Origin: Terracoccus sp. 273MFTsu3.1
GTDB taxonomy: Bacteria; Actinomycetota; Actinomycetes; Actinomycetales; Dermatophilaceae
Length of the DNA: 64,000 bases
NCBI RefSeq assembly: GCF_000383675.1
Contig: NZ_KB911826.1
Coordinates: 218,515 to 282,514, forward strand
Direction: 5' to 3'
In this document: in pieces, positions 1 to 7,207 of the stretch
Layout of the letters: the number at the start of each line of letters is the position of its first letter
Position numbering within the stretch: the stretch's first letter is position 1
Translations under genes and position numbers: made by a program
Notes under the pieces: generated by a model
Databases searched by the model: none
The model's input: the letters and a program-made list of their open reading frames with translations, nothing else
Told to the model about the DNA's origin: nothing

Positions 1-399
1 CGAGGTGGCCGCGAGCTCGATGGCGCGGCTCGGCGTCAGGCCGGCCCCGAGAGCGGGACCGATGCCGCGCAGCAGGTCGAGGACATCGTCGATCAGCGCT
101 CCCGGTCGTCGGCGCAGGCGCCAGCGTCGGTAGAGGTCGACCGGGTCCTGCTGCCACAGGCTTGCTCCACCCTCGACCGGTGCGAACCCTTCGGCTGCCG
201 AGCCGAGACCGGCACGCCGCCCCGGCCCACCACTGGGCCCGCCGGCCAGGCCGCCGTTGGGTGCGGCTCCCTCACCTCCGGGAGACTCACCTCCCCAGAG
301 GTCCACGGTGGTCGCGTGGACCGACCGCCCGCTCGGCCACACGAGCACGGCCAGAGCGAGCAGGACCGCGGCGAGCGCCCCGACCGCACCGGCGTTCAC
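1..399 (-). CDS. TadB-like type II secretion F-domain protein, N-terminal part
   Basis: The first 133 codons are in the window; the gene runs off the left edge. Translation from a GTG at 399 gives a hydrophobic N-terminus (about residues 3-20, rich in Ala, Val and Leu), a Gly/Pro-rich linker, and then an amphipathic stretch containing [20 protein letters not shown], which resembles the start of the T2SSF domain of TadB proteins. The start overlaps the cpaF stop by four bases (GTGA), so translation is probably coupled. TadB is an inner-membrane platform protein of Tad/Flp pilus or related secretion machines and works with the CpaF ATPase encoded just upstream. The call rests mainly on gene order ssd-cpaF-tadB, which is common in actinobacteria. 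The F domain itself is mostly outside the window. Confidence 0.75.
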   Translation of the reverse strand, partial: MNAGAVGALAAVLLALAVLVWPSGRSVHATTVDLWGGESPGGEGAAPNGGLAGGPSGGPGRRAGLGSAAEGFAPVEGGASLWQQDPVDLYRRWRLRRRPGALIDDVLDLLRGIGPALGAGLTPSRAIELAATS

Positions 400-1814
400 G
401 ACGCCTCCGCGATCGAGGCCCCAGCCGCCGCGGTCGGCGGCCCCCAGGCGGTCGGTGGGGCAATAGCGGTCGGTGAGGCAGAAGCGGTCGGTGGAGCCGA
501 GGCGCTCGGAGGAGCCGAGGCGCTCGGAGGAGCCGAGGCGCTCGGAGGAGCCGAGGCGCTCGGTGGAGCCGAGGCGCTCGTTGAGGCGGTGGCGGTTGGA
601 GGGTCTGGGGTCAGAGCCCCTGCCGGGTCGTCCATCGAGGTCGGGCGAACGAGATCGGACTCCAACCCGAGCCGACCCGCGAGCGCCGGCCACGCCGGAC
701 CGTATCGGGGCTCGTGACCGGGGCCGTCCCACTCGAGCGCGGGCACGATGCAGGGGTTGCCGTCGCGGCGGAAGAGCGCCGCCACCGAGGCGACGCGCCG
801 GCCTCCGCGGTCGCGCGTCACGTGCACGACGACGTCGATGGCGGCCGCCAGCTGGGCCCGGACGGCATCGGGCCCCAGGCCTGCCAAGGCACCGAGCGCC
901 TCGAACCGGGCCACGACGTCGGCCGGGGCGTTGGCGTGGACCGTGCCGCAGCCGCCCTCATGGCCGGTGTTGAGCGCGGCCAGCAGCTCCCGCACCTCGG
1001 CCCCACGGACCTCGCCGACGACGATCCGGTCGGGGCGCATGCGCAGCGCCTGCCGCACGAGCGTCGTCAACGTGACCTCGCCGGCGCCCTCGACGTTGGC
1101 CGGTCGTGCCTCCAGCCGGACGAGGTGCGGGTGGTCGACCGTGAGCTCGCGCACGTCCTCGACGACGAGCAGCCGCTCGACCGGGTCGCTGCAGCCGAGC
1201 AGCGCCGAGAGGAGGGTGGTCTTGCCGGCCCCCGTGCCACCCGAGACGACGAACGCGACCCGCCGAGCGACCATGGCGCGCAGCACGGGCTCCCACTCCG
1301 GAGGCAGCATCGCGCGACTGCAGAGCTCGGTCAGGGAGACCGGCTCCCCGGGCGGCACCCGGATCGTGATGTGCGGGCCACCGTCGACGAGCGGGGGCAG
1401 CATCGCGTGGAGGCGAGCGCCGGACGGGAGCTGGCCGTCGACCCAGGGACTGGCCTCGTCGAGCCGGCGTCCCGCGATGCCGGCGAGGCGGACGGCGAGG
1501 CCTCGTGCGTCGTCGGCATCGAGCCGCTCGCCCACCCACTCCATGCCGTGACCACGGTCGACCCAGATGCGTCCGTCACCGTTGACGGCGATGTCGGTGA
1601 CGCCCGGCTCGGCGAGCCACGGGTCGAGCGATCCGGCGCCGAGCACCCGAGAGGCCAGCGCCGACCGGGTCTCGGCGACGCGGTGTGCTCCGAGCGCCCC
1701 ACGCTCCTGGCTCGCCACCTCGGCCACCGCCGCTCCGTCGGGACCGATGCCGTCGCGGACGCGCTGCCACACCGCCGGTGTCAGCGAGCCGCCGGGCCGC
1801 GGCTGGACGCTCAT
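396..1814 (-). CDS. cpaF: CpaF/TadA-type secretion ATPase with repetitive C-terminal tail
   Basis: 472 residues. It is a hexameric traffic ATPase of the GspE/VirB11 superfamily, cytoplasmic, that powers assembly or retraction of Tad-type pili together with TadB/TadC. Visible motifs are Walker A GGTGAGKT at residues 192-199, the Walker B region [12 protein letters not shown], and the [14 protein letters not shown] segment typical of CpaF. The N-terminal domain carries [20 protein letters not shown]. After about residue 400 the protein continues into a low-complexity Ala/Ser/Pro/Thr tail built on SASAPP units, unlike the usual CpaF ending near 400 residues. The tail is encoded by an 18-bp tandem repeat. 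The ATG overlaps the ssd stop (ATGA) and the stop overlaps the tadB GTG. This is one of two CpaF genes in the window; the other belongs to the full Tad operon at 30 kb. Confidence 0.93.
   Translation of the reverse strand: MSVQPRPGGSLTPAVWQRVRDGIGPDGAAVAEVASQERGALGAHRVAETRSALASRVLGAGSLDPWLAEPGVTDIAVNGDGRIWVDRGHGMEWVGERLDADDARGLAVRLAGIAGRRLDEASPWVDGQLPSGARLHAMLPPLVDGGPHITIRVPPGEPVSLTELCSRAMLPPEWEPVLRAMVARRVAFVVSGGTGAGKTTLLSALLGCSDPVERLLVVEDVRELTVDHPHLVRLEARPANVEGAGEVTLTTLVRQALRMRPDRIVVGEVRGAEVRELLAALNTGHEGGCGTVHANAPADVVARFEALGALAGLGPDAVRAQLAAAIDVVVHVTRDRGGRRVASVAALFRRDGNPCIVPALEWDGPGHEPRYGPAWPALAGRLGLESDLVRPTSMDDPAGALTPDPPTATASTSASAPPSASAPPSASAPPSASAPPSASAPPTASASPTAIAPPTAWGPPTAAAGASIAEAS
494..583. 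repeat. 18-bp tandem repeat inside cpaF tail
   Basis: Five consecutive copies of the unit ggagccgaggcgctcgga (plus-strand reading). The first three are perfect and the last two differ by one or two terminal bases. On the coding (minus) strand each unit encodes SASAPP. The unit is a multiple of three, so copy-number change keeps the frame. Degenerate copies extend on the 5' side of the repeat (about 430-493). Confidence 0.95.
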
Positions 1815-2599
1815 GCGGCGACCGCCTGTTCGGTGAGCCGCAGCAGCAGCTCGTCGGCGGCACGCACGACCTCGCCGCGACCCCGCGCCCCCGGCGGGAG
1901 CCCTTCGGCCACGTCGGCGACGAGGCGCCGGTCGTCGCCGACCGTGGCCACGAGCGGCACGTCGAGCCCGTCCATGACGAGGTCCTCGAGGTCAGGCTCG
2001 ACGCGGCCTCCGCGCAGGACCACCCACGGCTCGATGGGCAGCAGCGGCTCGGTCTCCCACGCCCGCCCGGCGTCACGCAGACGGCGGAGCAGGCCGCGCA
2101 CGCCGGACACGACAGCGGAGGTGGCCGCGAGCTGCGGCACCTGGGTGCCGGACACGACGACCACCGCGTCGACGAGGAGCCCGACGCGGGCCAGCACGGA
2201 GGGGTCCCGGGACAGGTCGAGGACCGTCAGGTCGTGCGCGTCGGCGAGGCCGGCCACGACGTCGGGCAGGCTCTGGACCCAGCCGTCGCCCGCGTCCTCG
2301 AGCGGACCGACCCAGCCCGAACCGCCGCTCCCCGAGAGCACGGGCACACCGCACGAGACCGGGAGCTCGTCGGCCAGCCCGAGCCCGTCCACGACGCCCG
2401 CGACGTCGGCCAGCTCCGGCCAGCGCCACCCCGGCTCCTGGTCGAGGCCGAAGACGACGTCGAGAGCCCCTGAGACGCGGTCGAGGTCGACGGCCACGAC
2501 CGAGCGCCCGGCTGCGGCGGCGCGCACGGCGACGGCGGCCGCGAGGGTCGAGGACCCGACCCCACCAGAGGCCGGCACGAAGGCGATGACGTTTCCCAT
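1811..2599 (-). CDS. ssd: Septum site-determining protein Ssd / CpaE-like MinD-family protein
   Basis: 262 residues from the ATG at 2599, which begins MGNVIAFVPASGGVGSSTLA. I prefer this start to longer upstream options because the P-loop region begins a few residues in, as in MinD/ParA relatives, and a GGTGGG sequence lies about 8 bases upstream. The fold is ParA/MinD-like. The Walker A is degenerate: the usual KGGxGKT is SGGVGSST, so both lysines are absent. Nucleotide hydrolysis is therefore doubtful. Further motifs are VVAVDLDRVSGALDVVFG and LTVLDLSRDPS. Actinobacterial Ssd proteins are encoded directly upstream of CpaF and have been linked to septum placement and cell length; CpaE/TadZ proteins localise Tad machines. 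It is first gene of the ssd-cpaF-tadB unit. Confidence 0.85.
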   Translation of the reverse strand: MGNVIAFVPASGGVGSSTLAAAVAVRAAAAGRSVVAVDLDRVSGALDVVFGLDQEPGWRWPELADVAGVVDGLGLADELPVSCGVPVLSGSGGSGWVGPLEDAGDGWVQSLPDVVAGLADAHDLTVLDLSRDPSVLARVGLLVDAVVVVSGTQVPQLAATSAVVSGVRGLLRRLRDAGRAWETEPLLPIEPWVVLRGGRVEPDLEDLVMDGLDVPLVATVGDDRRLVADVAEGLPPGARGRGEVVRAADELLLRLTEQAVAA

Positions 2600-2734
2600 G
2601 CGCCCACCGTCACGCACAGGACGGAGGCGGCCCAGCGGCATAGGCCAGCCGGTGGATACCCGGGCCCACGCCCGAGGGGATGTGGACAAGCCGACCCAGC
2701 CGCACGCAAACGAACGCACCCGGCCGGAAATAGT

Positions 2735-2768
2735 GGTGGCCTTCGTCCGGGGGAAGACGAAGGCCACC
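2735..2768. terminator. Perfect 13-bp hairpin
   Basis: Arms GGTGGCCTTCGTC (2735-2747) and GACGAAGGCCACC (2756-2768), with an eight-base loop. There is no T-run on the plus strand; on the minus strand the arm is followed by ACTATTTCC. It lies 136 bp upstream of the ssd start, so it may stop minus-strand read-through into ssd or sit in the ssd 5' leader. Confidence 0.5.
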
Positions 2769-2871
2769 TCACGAGACTGGCACCGGGGGGGAGGGGCCAG
2801 ATCGCGTCGGTGCTCGACCCATGAGGGGAGCACCACCAACAATGCTGGACGCTAGTCCTTCGGATTGCAAA

Positions 2872-2903
2872 CCGAGAAGTCACGACACGCGGTGATTTCT
2901 CGG
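2872..2903 (+). terminator. 11-bp hairpin followed by a short T-rich stretch
   Basis: Arms CCGAGAAGTCA (2872-2882) and TGATTTCTCGG (2893-2903) pair along all 11 positions with one G-T wobble. The plus strand continues GATTTGTC. No plus-strand gene precedes it within 2.5 kb, so it may end a short non-coding transcript rather than an mRNA. Confidence 0.35.
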
Positions 2904-2968
2904 GATTTGTCACGACACGACAGAAACTTTCAATTGCGTGAGCGACGACAGATCTTCCCACACAAGGC

Positions 2969-3001
2969 GGAGGCCCCCCGACCAATGGTCGGAGGGCCTC
3001 C
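2969..3001. terminator. 15-bp hairpin with triloop
   Basis: Arms GGAGGCCCCCCGACC (2969-2983) and GGTCGGAGGGCCTCC (2987-3001), one mismatch, loop AAT. It is very stable and GC-rich with no U-run. It may be an actinobacterial-type I-shaped terminator or a structural element of a small RNA. Confidence 0.45.
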
Positions 3002-3234
3002 AGAGAAGCTCCGGGCTACCAGGCGTGCATTCTCGATAGTGTCGCCCCGGTTGTGCGCCCGGGGGTGGACTGTTCCAAGGGAACTGCTCTCGCGTGGGTA
3101 CTCGGCCTCTTCTCGAGACATCTGTTCTGCGTGGATCCGGATCTACGCCTCTCGGCGATGTGGTTCCTGAGTCCGTTCTACTCCACGACGTCGGCGTGGC
3201 GACACCCCCCTCGGCGCCGCCGAGGCAAGAAACT

Positions 3235-3250
3235 GTCCACCCCGGTGGAC
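3235..3250 (-). terminator. Terminator of the Fic-fold gene
   Basis: Arms GTCCACC and GGTGGAC with a two-base loop. On the minus strand the hairpin is followed by AGTTTCTTGCC. It lies about 50 bp downstream of the Fic-fold gene stop, in the right orientation and place for an intrinsic terminator. Confidence 0.55.
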
Positions 3251-3299
3251 ATCCCGCACGAATCGCCGCTCTCGGGCGGTCAGCCAGGGCTCAGGCGGC

Positions 3300-4298
3300 T
3301 CAGCTGAGTCGTCCCGCCCGCACCGCGTCGCTGATCCGCTCCCCCTCAGCGGCGCCGCGGACCATCGCCTCCCCCGCCTGGGCGAGCCAGAGGCCGACGC
3401 CTGCGGCGCCACCCTGGGCGTATGCCGTGAGCGCGCCGAGGTAGGCCGGCCCCCCGTTCGCCACGTGGCCGGCTTCGGGGACGGCGACTCCGGTCGGGTC
3501 GAGCCCGAGCGCCTGGACGAGCGCGCGCTCCATGGCCCGGGCCACGAGCCCGTTGCCGTGGACGAACGGGCGGATCGCGGCGATCTCTGCGTGCACGAGC
3601 GCGGCGACCACGGACGCCGGGACGCGGTTGCTGCCGGCCGCGGCGACGATGACGTCGGAGAGGGACGCGAGGCGGGCGGCGACGACGGTCGGTGCCGGGG
3701 CCGGGCCGAGGTCGACGAGCTCGGTGCATCCCTCGTCACCGATGCGCGGACGGCCGAGAGCGTCACCGCTGACGACGGGCGACGCGGCGGCGACGTGGAG
3801 CCGGGCCAGCGCCTGGAGCGGCGCGGTGCGCACGAGCCCGACGACGCGTTCGCTCTCTGCGGTGGCCGAGACGGCGCCCTTGAGGGTGCGAAGACCGGGG
3901 TCGAGGTCGTCGGGCCAGTCGCGCGCGCCGCTCATCAGCTCGCGCACGACGTCGACGGGGAACTCGGCACCGTCGAGGGCCGCGCTCGCCTGGGCACCTC
4001 GCACCCGGGACTCGGCCGACGCCTCGGGGATGCGCCGGCGCAGGGCCTCGTGGAAGCGGAGCGCCGTGCACGCCTCCCGGGCCGCGTCGGCGCGGTCGCG
4101 CACGTCGGGCAGGTCGGTCAGTGCGGCGAGCTGGTCGAGCAGCACGGTCTGCGGCGTCGGCGGGCGGACCGCGGCGTTCGACGCGGTCGAGCTCGGGGTC
4201 GTGCTCGGGGTCGTGCTCGGGGTCGTGCTCGGGGTCGTGCTCGGGGTCGTGCTCGGAGTCCTGCTCGGAGTCGGGCGGCTCGGGATGGGGTCTGGCAC
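3300..4298 (-). CDS. Fic/DOC-fold protein with degenerate active-site loop and TTPS-repeat N-terminus
   Basis: 332 residues. Fic enzymes transfer AMP or related groups through a loop HPFx(D/E)GNGRxxR. Here the corresponding segment at residues 243-254 is RPFVHGNGLVAR: the catalytic His is Arg, the acidic metal ligand is His, and the following Arg is Leu. GNG and the last Arg remain. A segment SAALDG at 105-110 resembles the inhibitory (S/T)xxxE(G/N) helix of class II Fic proteins, with Asp for Glu. Classical AMPylation is therefore unlikely; it may be a binding or scaffold protein. The N-terminal 40 residues are Pro/Thr/Ser-rich with TTPS repeats and are probably disordered; a start further in is possible. 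It is a single minus-strand gene divergent from the toroid gene at 4352, with its own terminator. The family call rests on the loop and helix pattern only. Confidence 0.7.
   Translation of the reverse strand: MPDPIPSRPTPSRTPSTTPSTTPSTTPSTTPSTTPSSTASNAAVRPPTPQTVLLDQLAALTDLPDVRDRADAAREACTALRFHEALRRRIPEASAESRVRGAQASAALDGAEFPVDVVRELMSGARDWPDDLDPGLRTLKGAVSATAESERVVGLVRTAPLQALARLHVAAASPVVSGDALGRPRIGDEGCTELVDLGPAPAPTVVAARLASLSDVIVAAAGSNRVPASVVAALVHAEIAAIRPFVHGNGLVARAMERALVQALGLDPTGVAVPEAGHVANGGPAYLGALTAYAQGGAAGVGLWLAQAGEAMVRGAAEGERISDAVRAGRLS
4192..4275. repeat. 12-bp tandem repeat in the Fic-fold gene N-terminus
   Basis: Five perfect copies of ctcggggtcgtg at 4192-4251, followed by two degenerate copies. 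On the coding strand each unit encodes one TTPS-type tetrapeptide. Length changes would stay in frame. Confidence 0.95.
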
Positions 4299-4339
4299 GC
4301 ATGTCAGCCTAGGTCTGTCAGTGGGCCGTTCCCGCCTGT

Positions 4340-4345
4340 CACGAT
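4340..4345 (+). promoter_or_regulatory. Candidate -10 element, leaderless start
   Basis: CACGAT ends exactly six bases before the GTG at 4352. No ribosome-binding sequence lies between them, and the -35 is not recognisable. The same spacing recurs before the genes at 19941 and 22973, which supports leaderless transcription. Confidence 0.3.
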
Positions 4346-4351
4346 GAGACG

Positions 4352-5281
4352 GTGGCCACTTCCACGGTCGTCGACTGGCTGCTCGCAGGTGACGTGGCCG
4401 TCGCGTACCTCACGACGCGTGACCTGCTCGGGCGCGAGGACCCCGAGCTCCAGGCGCGCATCGCCACAGAGGGGGTGGGCGCCGCGCTGCTGGCCGCGCG
4501 GGGACCAGACGGTCACTGGGGCCGCGGCTTCTACCAGCCGAAGTGGACGTCCAGCCACTACACGCTGCTCCAGCTCAGCCAGATCGGTCTCTCCCCGCTC
4601 GACGGGGCGGCCCGAGAGACGGTGCGACTCATCCTCGATGGCTGCAAGGCCGACGACGGCGGCGTCAGTCCGTCCCCACCCGCCAAGCCGAGCGACGCCT
4701 GCATCAACGGGATGGCACTGGGCTACGCGAGCTGGTTCGGCGCCACCCCGGAGCAGCTGGGCAGCGTCGTCGACCTCCTGCTTCGCGAGGTCGTGGCCGA
4801 CGGCGGCTTCAACTGCCGCCACAACCGTCCCGGAGCCCGGGTGACGCACTCGTCGGTGCACACGACCGTCTGCGTCATCGAGGGCATCACCGCCTACCTC
4901 CGGTCGCGTGCCTGCTATCGCGCCGACGAGCTGGACCGGGCCCGGTCCTCGGCCGCCGAGTTCCTCCTGCGCCACCGGCTCCTGCGGAGCGAGCGCACCG
5001 GCGAGGTCATCCGTGCCGAGTTCACCGGACTGCACCATCCCGCCCGGTGGCACTACGACATCCTGCGTGGTCTGGATTCCCTTGCAGCCGCACGTATCCC
5101 GCGCGACGAGCGCATGGACGAGGCGCTGTCCATCCTCCGTGCTCGCCGCCGCGCCGACGGCCGTTGGACACCCAACCGCGCCTACCCGGGCCAGACCCAC
5201 GTGCCCAACGAGCGGGTGGGCGTGCCGAGCCCGTGGGTCACCCTGATCGCCGAGCGCGTGCTCCTCGCGTATCCTCGGTGA
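4352..5281 (+). CDS. Alpha/alpha-toroid (prenyltransferase/squalene-cyclase-like) protein of unknown function
   Basis: 309 residues from a GTG start. The sequence has repeated helical segments with QxxxGxW-like turns (for example GPDGHWGRGFYQPKW, DDGGVSPSPP, RRADGRWTPN). Such turns are characteristic of the alpha/alpha-toroid fold shared by terpene cyclases and protein prenyltransferases. No DxDD or other known catalytic cyclase motif is seen, no signal peptide and no membrane segment, so the function is unknown. His/Cys residues (NCRHNR, TGLHHPARWHYD) could bind metal. The stop codon is separated by one base from the start of the Trp leader peptide of trpS, so read-through into trpS is possible. 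Confidence 0.65.
   Translation: MATSTVVDWLLAGDVAVAYLTTRDLLGREDPELQARIATEGVGAALLAARGPDGHWGRGFYQPKWTSSHYTLLQLSQIGLSPLDGAARETVRLILDGCKADDGGVSPSPPAKPSDACINGMALGYASWFGATPEQLGSVVDLLLREVVADGGFNCRHNRPGARVTHSSVHTTVCVIEGITAYLRSRACYRADELDRARSSAAEFLLRHRLLRSERTGEVIRAEFTGLHHPARWHYDILRGLDSLAAARIPRDERMDEALSILRARRRADGRWTPNRAYPGQTHVPNERVGVPSPWVTLIAERVLLAYPR
5270..5275 (+). promoter_or_regulatory. Candidate -10 of the trpS leader transcript
   Basis: TATCCT lies seven bases before the ATG of the Trp-rich leader peptide and inside the 3' end of the toroid gene. With this spacing the transcript would start at or next to the leader ATG, giving a leaderless leader peptide. No clear -35. Confidence 0.4.
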
Positions 5282-5282
5282 C

Positions 5283-5330
5283 ATGAGTCCGACCGACGCA
5301 CCGACCCGCGCGTGGTGGCTGCCAAGCTGA
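5283..5330 (+). CDS. Trp-Trp leader peptide of trpS
   Basis: A 15-residue open frame, MSPTDAPTRAWWLPS, followed by TGA. Two adjacent Trp codons lie at 5313-5318. Tandem Trp codons are the signature of a ribosome-mediated attenuator: when charged tRNA-Trp is scarce the ribosome stalls there. The peptide starts one base after the preceding gene ends and lies 112 bp before the trpS coding sequence. Complementary segments that follow (next entry) complete the attenuator. It is too short to be a functional enzyme; its translation is the signal. Confidence 0.85.
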   Translation: MSPTDAPTRAWWLPS

Positions 5331-5380
5331 GGCGGCCTGTCGAACCAACCCGAGATCCGGAGCCGCCCACGGGCGGCTCC
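5318..5380 (+). promoter_or_regulatory. Ribosome-mediated transcription attenuator of trpS
   Basis: Three mutually exclusive pairings can be drawn. Segment 1 (GCTGCC, 5318-5323, beginning in the second Trp codon) pairs with segment 2 (GGCGGC, 5331-5336) using one G-T pair. Segment 2 also pairs perfectly with segment 3 (GCCGCC, 5362-5367). Segment 3 lies in the left arm of the terminator hairpin GGAGCCGCCC / GGGCGGCTCC (5359-5368 / 5371-5380). A ribosome stalled at the Trp codons would mask segment 1, freeing 2 to pair with 3 and preventing the terminator. The terminator lacks a T-run, as is common in this phylum. The layout is that of classical trp attenuation. Confidence 0.8.
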
Positions 5381-5442
5381 TCGCATGTCCAGGACGTGTG
5401 GCGAGGTCTCTCCCGTGGGCACCCACGACACCAGGAGAGACC

Positions 5443-6609
5443 ATGACCAGCAGCATGACCAGCAGCATCACCAGCGGCCCTGCCCACCCCGAAGCACCGC
5501 TCGCCTCCGGCGACACCGACGACAGCGCGACGTATGCCGTGGCGCTCGAGCGCAGCGCCGTCCTCGACGCGCTCATCGACCAGCACGCCGCCGGAGCCGA
5601 CGGCGACAGCACCGAGGGCGCCGGCCGCCTCCGGATGCTGACGGGTGACCGTCCCACCGGCCCGCTCCACATCGGCCACTACCTCGCCAGCCTGCGCAAC
5701 CGGGTCAGGCTGCAGGACAAGGGAGTCGAGACCTTCGTCGTCATCGCCGACTACCAGGTCATCACCGACCGCGACTCGATCGGCGAGATGGGCGCGAACG
5801 TCCAGAGCCTCGTCCTCGACTACCTCGCCGCCGGCCTCGACCCGGACCGGACGACGATCTTCACGCACAGCGCGGTGCCGGCCCTCAACCAGCTCATGCT
5901 GCCGTTCCTGTCCCTCGTCACGGATGCGGAGCTGCGCCGCAACCCCACGGTCAAGGACGAGCTCGCCCTGTCCGACGGGCGGCCGCTGTCCGGTCTGCTG
6001 CTCACCTACCCGGTGCACCAGGCGGCCGACATCCTCTTCTGCCACAGCAGGATCGTGCCGGTCGGCCGCGACCAGCTGCCGCACCTCGAGCAGACCCGCG
6101 CCATCGCGCGCCGCTTCAACCAGAGGTATGCCGCCGGGCAAAGCGTGTTCGCCGAGCCCGAGGCCCTGCTCAGCGAGGTGCCGCTGCTCCTCGGCACGGA
6201 CGGCACGAAGATGAGCAAGAGCAAGGGCAACGTCATCAACCTGCGCGACACCGCCGACGAGACGGCCGCCCGGGTCCGGGCCGCACGGACGGACTCCGAG
6301 CGCCGGATCACCTTCGACCCCAAGGGTCGTCCCGCCGTGGCCAATCTGCTGACGATCGCTGGACTGTTTCTCGACGAGGCACCGGAGTCGGTGGCCGAGC
6401 GGGTCGGCGACGGCGGTGCCCAGGCACTGAAGCGCGTCGTCACCGATGCCGTCAACGAGTCCCTCGCCGGACACCGGGCACGCCGGGCCGACCTCGCCCG
6501 AGACCCTGCCTACCTCACGTCGGTCCTCCACGAGGGGAACGCCCGGGCCAACGCCGTGGCGGAGCGGACCCTGGCCACCGTGCGGGCGGTGATGGGGATG
6601 AGCTACTGA
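5443..6609 (+). CDS. trpS: Tryptophanyl-tRNA synthetase
   Basis: 388 residues from the ATG at 5443, chosen because CCAGGAGAGACC gives a strong ribosome-binding site; an ATG 12 bases later is an alternative. Class I synthetase: HIGH signature HIGH at residues 76-79 (in PTGPLHIGHY) and KMSKS at 256-260. It activates tryptophan and charges tRNA-Trp in the cytoplasm. A roughly 60-residue N-terminal extension precedes the Rossmann fold. Expression is very likely controlled by the Trp-Trp attenuator just upstream. In Streptomyces coelicolor a second, inducible and indolmycin-resistant TrpRS is controlled by a comparable attenuator. Whether this gene is that resistant type or the housekeeping enzyme cannot be settled without the rest of the genome. 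Confidence 0.95.
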   Translation: MTSSMTSSITSGPAHPEAPLASGDTDDSATYAVALERSAVLDALIDQHAAGADGDSTEGAGRLRMLTGDRPTGPLHIGHYLASLRNRVRLQDKGVETFVVIADYQVITDRDSIGEMGANVQSLVLDYLAAGLDPDRTTIFTHSAVPALNQLMLPFLSLVTDAELRRNPTVKDELALSDGRPLSGLLLTYPVHQAADILFCHSRIVPVGRDQLPHLEQTRAIARRFNQRYAAGQSVFAEPEALLSEVPLLLGTDGTKMSKSKGNVINLRDTADETAARVRAARTDSERRITFDPKGRPAVANLLTIAGLFLDEAPESVAERVGDGGAQALKRVVTDAVNESLAGHRARRADLARDPAYLTSVLHEGNARANAVAERTLATVRAVMGMSY

Positions 6610-6650
6610 GACCCACAGACAATCCCGTCGCGTCCCCGACCCCACGCTCC

Positions 6651-6656
6651 TAGCCT
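6651..6656 (+). promoter_or_regulatory. Candidate -10 element, leaderless start
   Basis: TAGCCT ends five bases before the ATG at 6662. No purine-rich ribosome-binding sequence is present, so the downstream gene is probably transcribed from its start codon. Confidence 0.4.
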
Positions 6657-6661
6657 GAGCC

Positions 6662-7207
6662 ATGGACGCAGACCCGCAGGGAAGCGATGGACCCGCTGCG
6701 ACACCGCAGGCACAGCTCGCCGCGATCGCCGACGCCGGCGCACTCCTGGACGGCGCCGGCATCGACCACTGGCTCTTCGGCGGCTGGGGTGTCGACTTCT
6801 GGGTGGGCCGCGTCACCCGTCCGCACGACGACGTCGACCTGGCTGTCCCGCGCGACGACCGACCCCGGCTGCACGCGGCCCTCACCGGAGACGGTTGGCA
6901 GCACACGCCTTTCGAGGACGAGGTCGTGGGCACGCGCTACGTGCGTGACCGCGTGCTGCTCGAGCTGACCTTCGTCGTCCTCGAGGGCGGACGGGTGCTC
7001 ATCCCCTTCGAGCCGGAGGCTGCCGTGTGGTCCGAGCAGCCGTTCGGCACGACACGGCGAGCCCTCGACGGGGTCACGGCCCGGGTCCCCGCGCTAGAGA
7101 TCATGCGCCGCGACAAGAGCCGGCCTCGCGTGGACGACGAGCAGGACGCGGCCAAGGACCGTGCGGACTACGAGGCGCTCTCGCGGATCGCCGACGGAGA
7201 TGCCTGA
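6662..7207 (+). CDS. Nucleotidyltransferase of the ANT(2'')/LinB-like family
   Basis: 181 residues. The core WLFGGWGVDFWVGRVTRPHD followed by DVDLAV matches the nucleotidyltransferase motif GGW(x)VDxxxGxxTRxHxDxD. This motif is found in aminoglycoside 2''-adenylyltransferase and lincosamide nucleotidyltransferases; the two Asp residues would bind Mg2+ and the nucleotide. Members move a nucleotide onto an antibiotic hydroxyl, but many chromosomal homologues have unknown substrates, so resistance is an inference. The 3' end overlaps the convergent acyltransferase gene by 40 bp. It lies 52 bp after trpS but seems to have its own leaderless promoter. Confidence 0.8.
   Translation: MDADPQGSDGPAATPQAQLAAIADAGALLDGAGIDHWLFGGWGVDFWVGRVTRPHDDVDLAVPRDDRPRLHAALTGDGWQHTPFEDEVVGTRYVRDRVLLELTFVVLEGGRVLIPFEPEAAVWSEQPFGTTRRALDGVTARVPALEIMRRDKSRPRVDDEQDAAKDRADYEALSRIADGDA

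Larger units (their letters stand above)
2600..3299. other. 700-bp gene-free stretch with four hairpins
   Basis: No convincing coding sequence in any frame. The stretch separates two minus-strand units (ssd to the left, the Fic-fold gene to the right). It holds four strong inverted repeats (listed separately) and a direct repeat GTCACGACACG at 2879-2889 and 2909-2919. There is also a single match to the actinobacterial DnaA box (tgtggacaa, about 2680-2688). The ssd promoter should lie here, but no clear -35/-10 pair was found. The density of hairpins would also fit one or more small RNAs. Confidence 0.6.

Noticed and set aside
494..583. CRISPR-like array
   Set aside because: The units are contiguous without spacers and lie in frame in a coding sequence.
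2680..2688. DnaA box as part of a replication origin
   Set aside because: Only one box, no cluster, no dnaA/dnaN/gyrB neighbourhood.
714..2855. 713-codon plus-strand frame opposite cpaF and ssd
   Set aside because: Shadow frame of two clearly identified minus-strand genes; composition is not protein-like.
2853..2885. tRNA-like anticodon arm (ttcgg...tgcaaa...ccgag)
   Set aside because: Loop is eight bases, and no acceptor stem, T arm or CCA-adjacent structure can be drawn.
6662..7207. Acquired antibiotic-resistance cassette
   Set aside because: No integron, transposon or compositional change around it; it looks like a chromosomal homologue with unknown substrate.
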